64,000 nt of DNA from Liolophura sinensis (lineage: Eukaryota > Mollusca > Polyplacophora > Chitonida > Chitonidae). Positions 61,648 through 64,000 of this stretch are shown here, in pieces. The stretch spans positions 5,564,044 through 5,628,043 of the forward strand of contig NC_088301.1 of the NCBI RefSeq assembly GCF_032854445.1. The letters run 5' to 3'. The number at the start of each line of letters is the position of its first letter. Within the stretch, counting starts at the first letter, position 1. The notes beneath the pieces are model-generated. The model made no database searches. It had not been told where the DNA came from and saw only the letters and a list, made by a program, of their open reading frames with translations. The position numbers and the translations under genes were made by a program.

Positions 61648-61917
61648 ACATTTATTTATTTATTTGATTGGTGTTTTACGCCGTATTCAAGAAGTATTTC
61701 ACTTATACGACGGTGGCCAGCATTATGGTGGGTGGAAACCGGGCAGAGCCCGCGGGAAACCCACGACCATCCGCAGGTTGCTGACAGACCTTTCCACGTA
61801 AGACCAGAGATGAAGCCAGTATGAGCTAGACTTGAACTAAAAGCGAGCGAATTGATGACAAGACTCCTGGGTCATCAGGCTAAGCTAACGCGCTAACAAA
61901 CTGAACCACGGAGGCCC
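61648..61917 (-). repeat. Full-length SINE family 1 (after gene C exon 4)
   Basis: TTTATTTATTTGATTGGTG to CTGAACCACGGAGGCCCC. It lies 53 nt after the exon 4 donor and is absent from the matching place in gene B. Confidence 0.92.
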
Positions 61918-62429
61918 CGTGAAGAAATGAAGAAAATGGAGTGAAGTGAAAGTTAGATTCGGCTATAAGCACATATATATGACGACATATTAGCTGGTTC
62001 GTATGATACGAGTAGTTCAAAGTGGGTTTCGTGTTTTTTGCCCTATAACATGAACAATAACATAACAGCCACAGATAAATGGCACTTATTGACTATATAG
62101 GTCATCAGTTCAGGTGTATATGTGTATCTACTTATTCACAAACACCTGGTGAGGCTCGAAATAACGTCAAGCCATCAACAGTGTGTGGAGGAAATATTTC
62201 AGTCTCATATACCATACATTTGGCTGTCGATGTTCAATTGGTTTCTTCAGGTCTTTAGTCACGATTTACGATGGCGGAAGTGTAAAAACCTAAAAACAAA
62301 GAAGGCTGATACCATAAACAGTGGCTACACTAGAAAAGATTGGTGGCTAGAGGCCGGTTCGGAGGCGGCTCGGACGTTTATAGCAGCGAAAAGAGGAAAT
62401 AAACTAAGCTGGCTTCATCTCATCCTCTA

Positions 62430-64000
62430 GTTTTGATGGCCTAAATTAGAATGGTTTTCGACGGTGCAAACTCAAAAAGGGGAAATGTCGGCTCAGCTGC
62501 ATACTAATTCTCGATGTGACAGGTGACAGTAAAAAAGAAAAAAATTAGAAACATAACTGATAAGAGCGATAAAACCGGGGTTCATGACGTCTGTTGTGTT
62601 TTTAACACAGCTCAAAGATTTACCGTTGTACAACTGTAAAAGTTTTCTGTCACGTGACATTCAAATATGGGGAAAACCTTTTTCGTAAATTGCGGCAAAT
62701 TATAAATTGCTGGAAGACTATAAGACCAGATTCGTCCGGTAAAATCGGATAGAATCTTGAAATTCCAATTTTTTTCTCACATGAAATCACTTTCGCTGTA
62801 TAAGATAAATATGCTAATTTGAAGTCAATCAGATATGATTTTATTTAAAAAATTTATATCAGATGCATGATTTCATATCAAATGAATATGAACGCCAGAT
62901 CTGCTAACTGAGAACACCAAAAGTTTTGCTCACCAATGGTTATCTCAAGGTCTACTATATACTGTATACGTTTTACGCATTTCTGCCATGCTCTTTTACT
63001 GGCAGAAATTTTTTAACTTTGAAAACTGCAGAAATGGCGATTTTTTGGCATGTTCTTCTATCGGTTTACAAAATATTTCTCCTTGCAATCGGGTGAGGCT
63101 ATTAAAAATATATACCCACTCCCGGTTTTGACAATGTCATTTCCGGTTTTGCAAAATTGCAAACCTGGAATCAGGGTGCAAACCTTTATCAGATAGAACT
63201 ATTTTCCACAATATTTCCTTCCAGTATCGAATAATTTTAAACCGAAAAAAGTCCTCAAGAACAAATTTAACATGCCTAGGCTTTGTGCAACTGTAGTTTA
63301 AATTTCATCTCAATCGCACTAGCTATTGTTTTTCGTTTTCCACAAAAGGCAACATGACCGCAAAGTCAAGTGGTCAAAACTTTCCAAAAGTTGAGGTGCA
63401 TTTCCCTCTGTTGAGGATACTGTTAACCGCTACAATAGGGATTTAATCCTGTACTCGCCTGCAAGCGTAACAATGTTGTACAGAGAGAAAAGAAGTAAGA
63501 TAATTCAATGAAAATATAGCAAACGACATTGTGACATCTCTATAGATCGACATATGTGTTCACAGTAGCATGTCTTCAGCTCACTGGTAAATGATGTCCT
63601 GAAATTTTGAAGCTTCCTTCCTAGTTTTGATGTTTGGATGTCTTTGCGTATTTGAATAACTCTGCAATAACGGAAACAATAGTAGAAGTTGCACTGCTGA
63701 GCGCGGCTGAATCTATGAGTCGCAACAGACGTTTGTATATCAACCGTCAACCCAGATGGATGTACTAGAGCAAGAATTACAAAGTCAGTTTCCAAAATGA
63801 CGTTTAACACAAACTATCAAAGAAGTAAGAAAGAGCATGAAGTACGAAAATAGCAGTAAAATAGCAGATATAGTATATGCCGTTTATATCACCGGGGAGT
63901 TGTAATAAAAAGTATTATGCTGAACAAGACACTGTGAGATTGTAATATAATGAACGCTTCTTTGTCATGTGAAAAAAAATCCATACTACACAACAGAAAA
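62430..64000. other. No supported exon at the right edge
   Basis: I looked for a TRWGR exon or the Cys-rich C-terminal exon of gene C and found neither. The sequence is AT-rich with short frames only. Confidence 0.5.

Overview
The window looks like gene-poor, repeat-rich nuclear DNA from a lophotrochozoan animal, most likely a mollusc. Three things point there: spliceosomal introns, a densely dispersed tRNA-headed SINE of a type I associate with molluscan genomes (about 20 copies), and secreted proteins of the 'short-chain collagen C4-like' family. The species cannot be named from the sequence.

Left part (1-27.7 kb). The only gene here that looks functional is a minus-strand short-chain collagen C4-like gene (gene A, 8339-14934). 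I model it with six coding exons that join in frame to 275 codons: signal peptide, linker, Gly-X-Y rod, short linker, a TRWGR exon and a 163-residue Cys-rich C-terminal exon. It is flanked by the two copies of a ~7 kb duplication (1-6808 and 19728-26692, nearly identical by eye). Each copy carries a dead relic of a second signal-peptide exon and promoter of the same family. A smaller block (6808-7200 and 16888-17262) is also duplicated. The rest is minisatellite (44-bp, 94-bp and ~35-bp units), a long CATA microsatellite and SINEs.

Middle part (27.7-42 kb). One intact intronless-CDS UDP-glycosyltransferase lies on the minus strand (28123-29685). Around it are a 67-bp minisatellite, two SINE families, a possible short LTR-type element and long stretches where I see no gene.

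Right part (42-64 kb). Two plus-strand relatives of gene A occur here. Gene B (42706-47111) is a decayed pseudogene. Gene C (54875 to past 61595) has four good exons and runs toward or beyond the right edge. The three genes share exon order and intron phase (0,1,0,1,1), so they arose by duplication. Intron 2 of gene C holds a Crypton-type tyrosine-recombinase fossil and an inverted, diverged copy of part of the 7 kb block. Between B and C lies a diverged tandem duplication (47.94-50.04 kb) with decayed coding remnants that I could not identify.

The main biological content is thus an expanding and decaying cluster of small secreted collagens (one apparently whole, one cut by the window edge, one pseudogene, two relics), plus a solitary glycosyltransferase.
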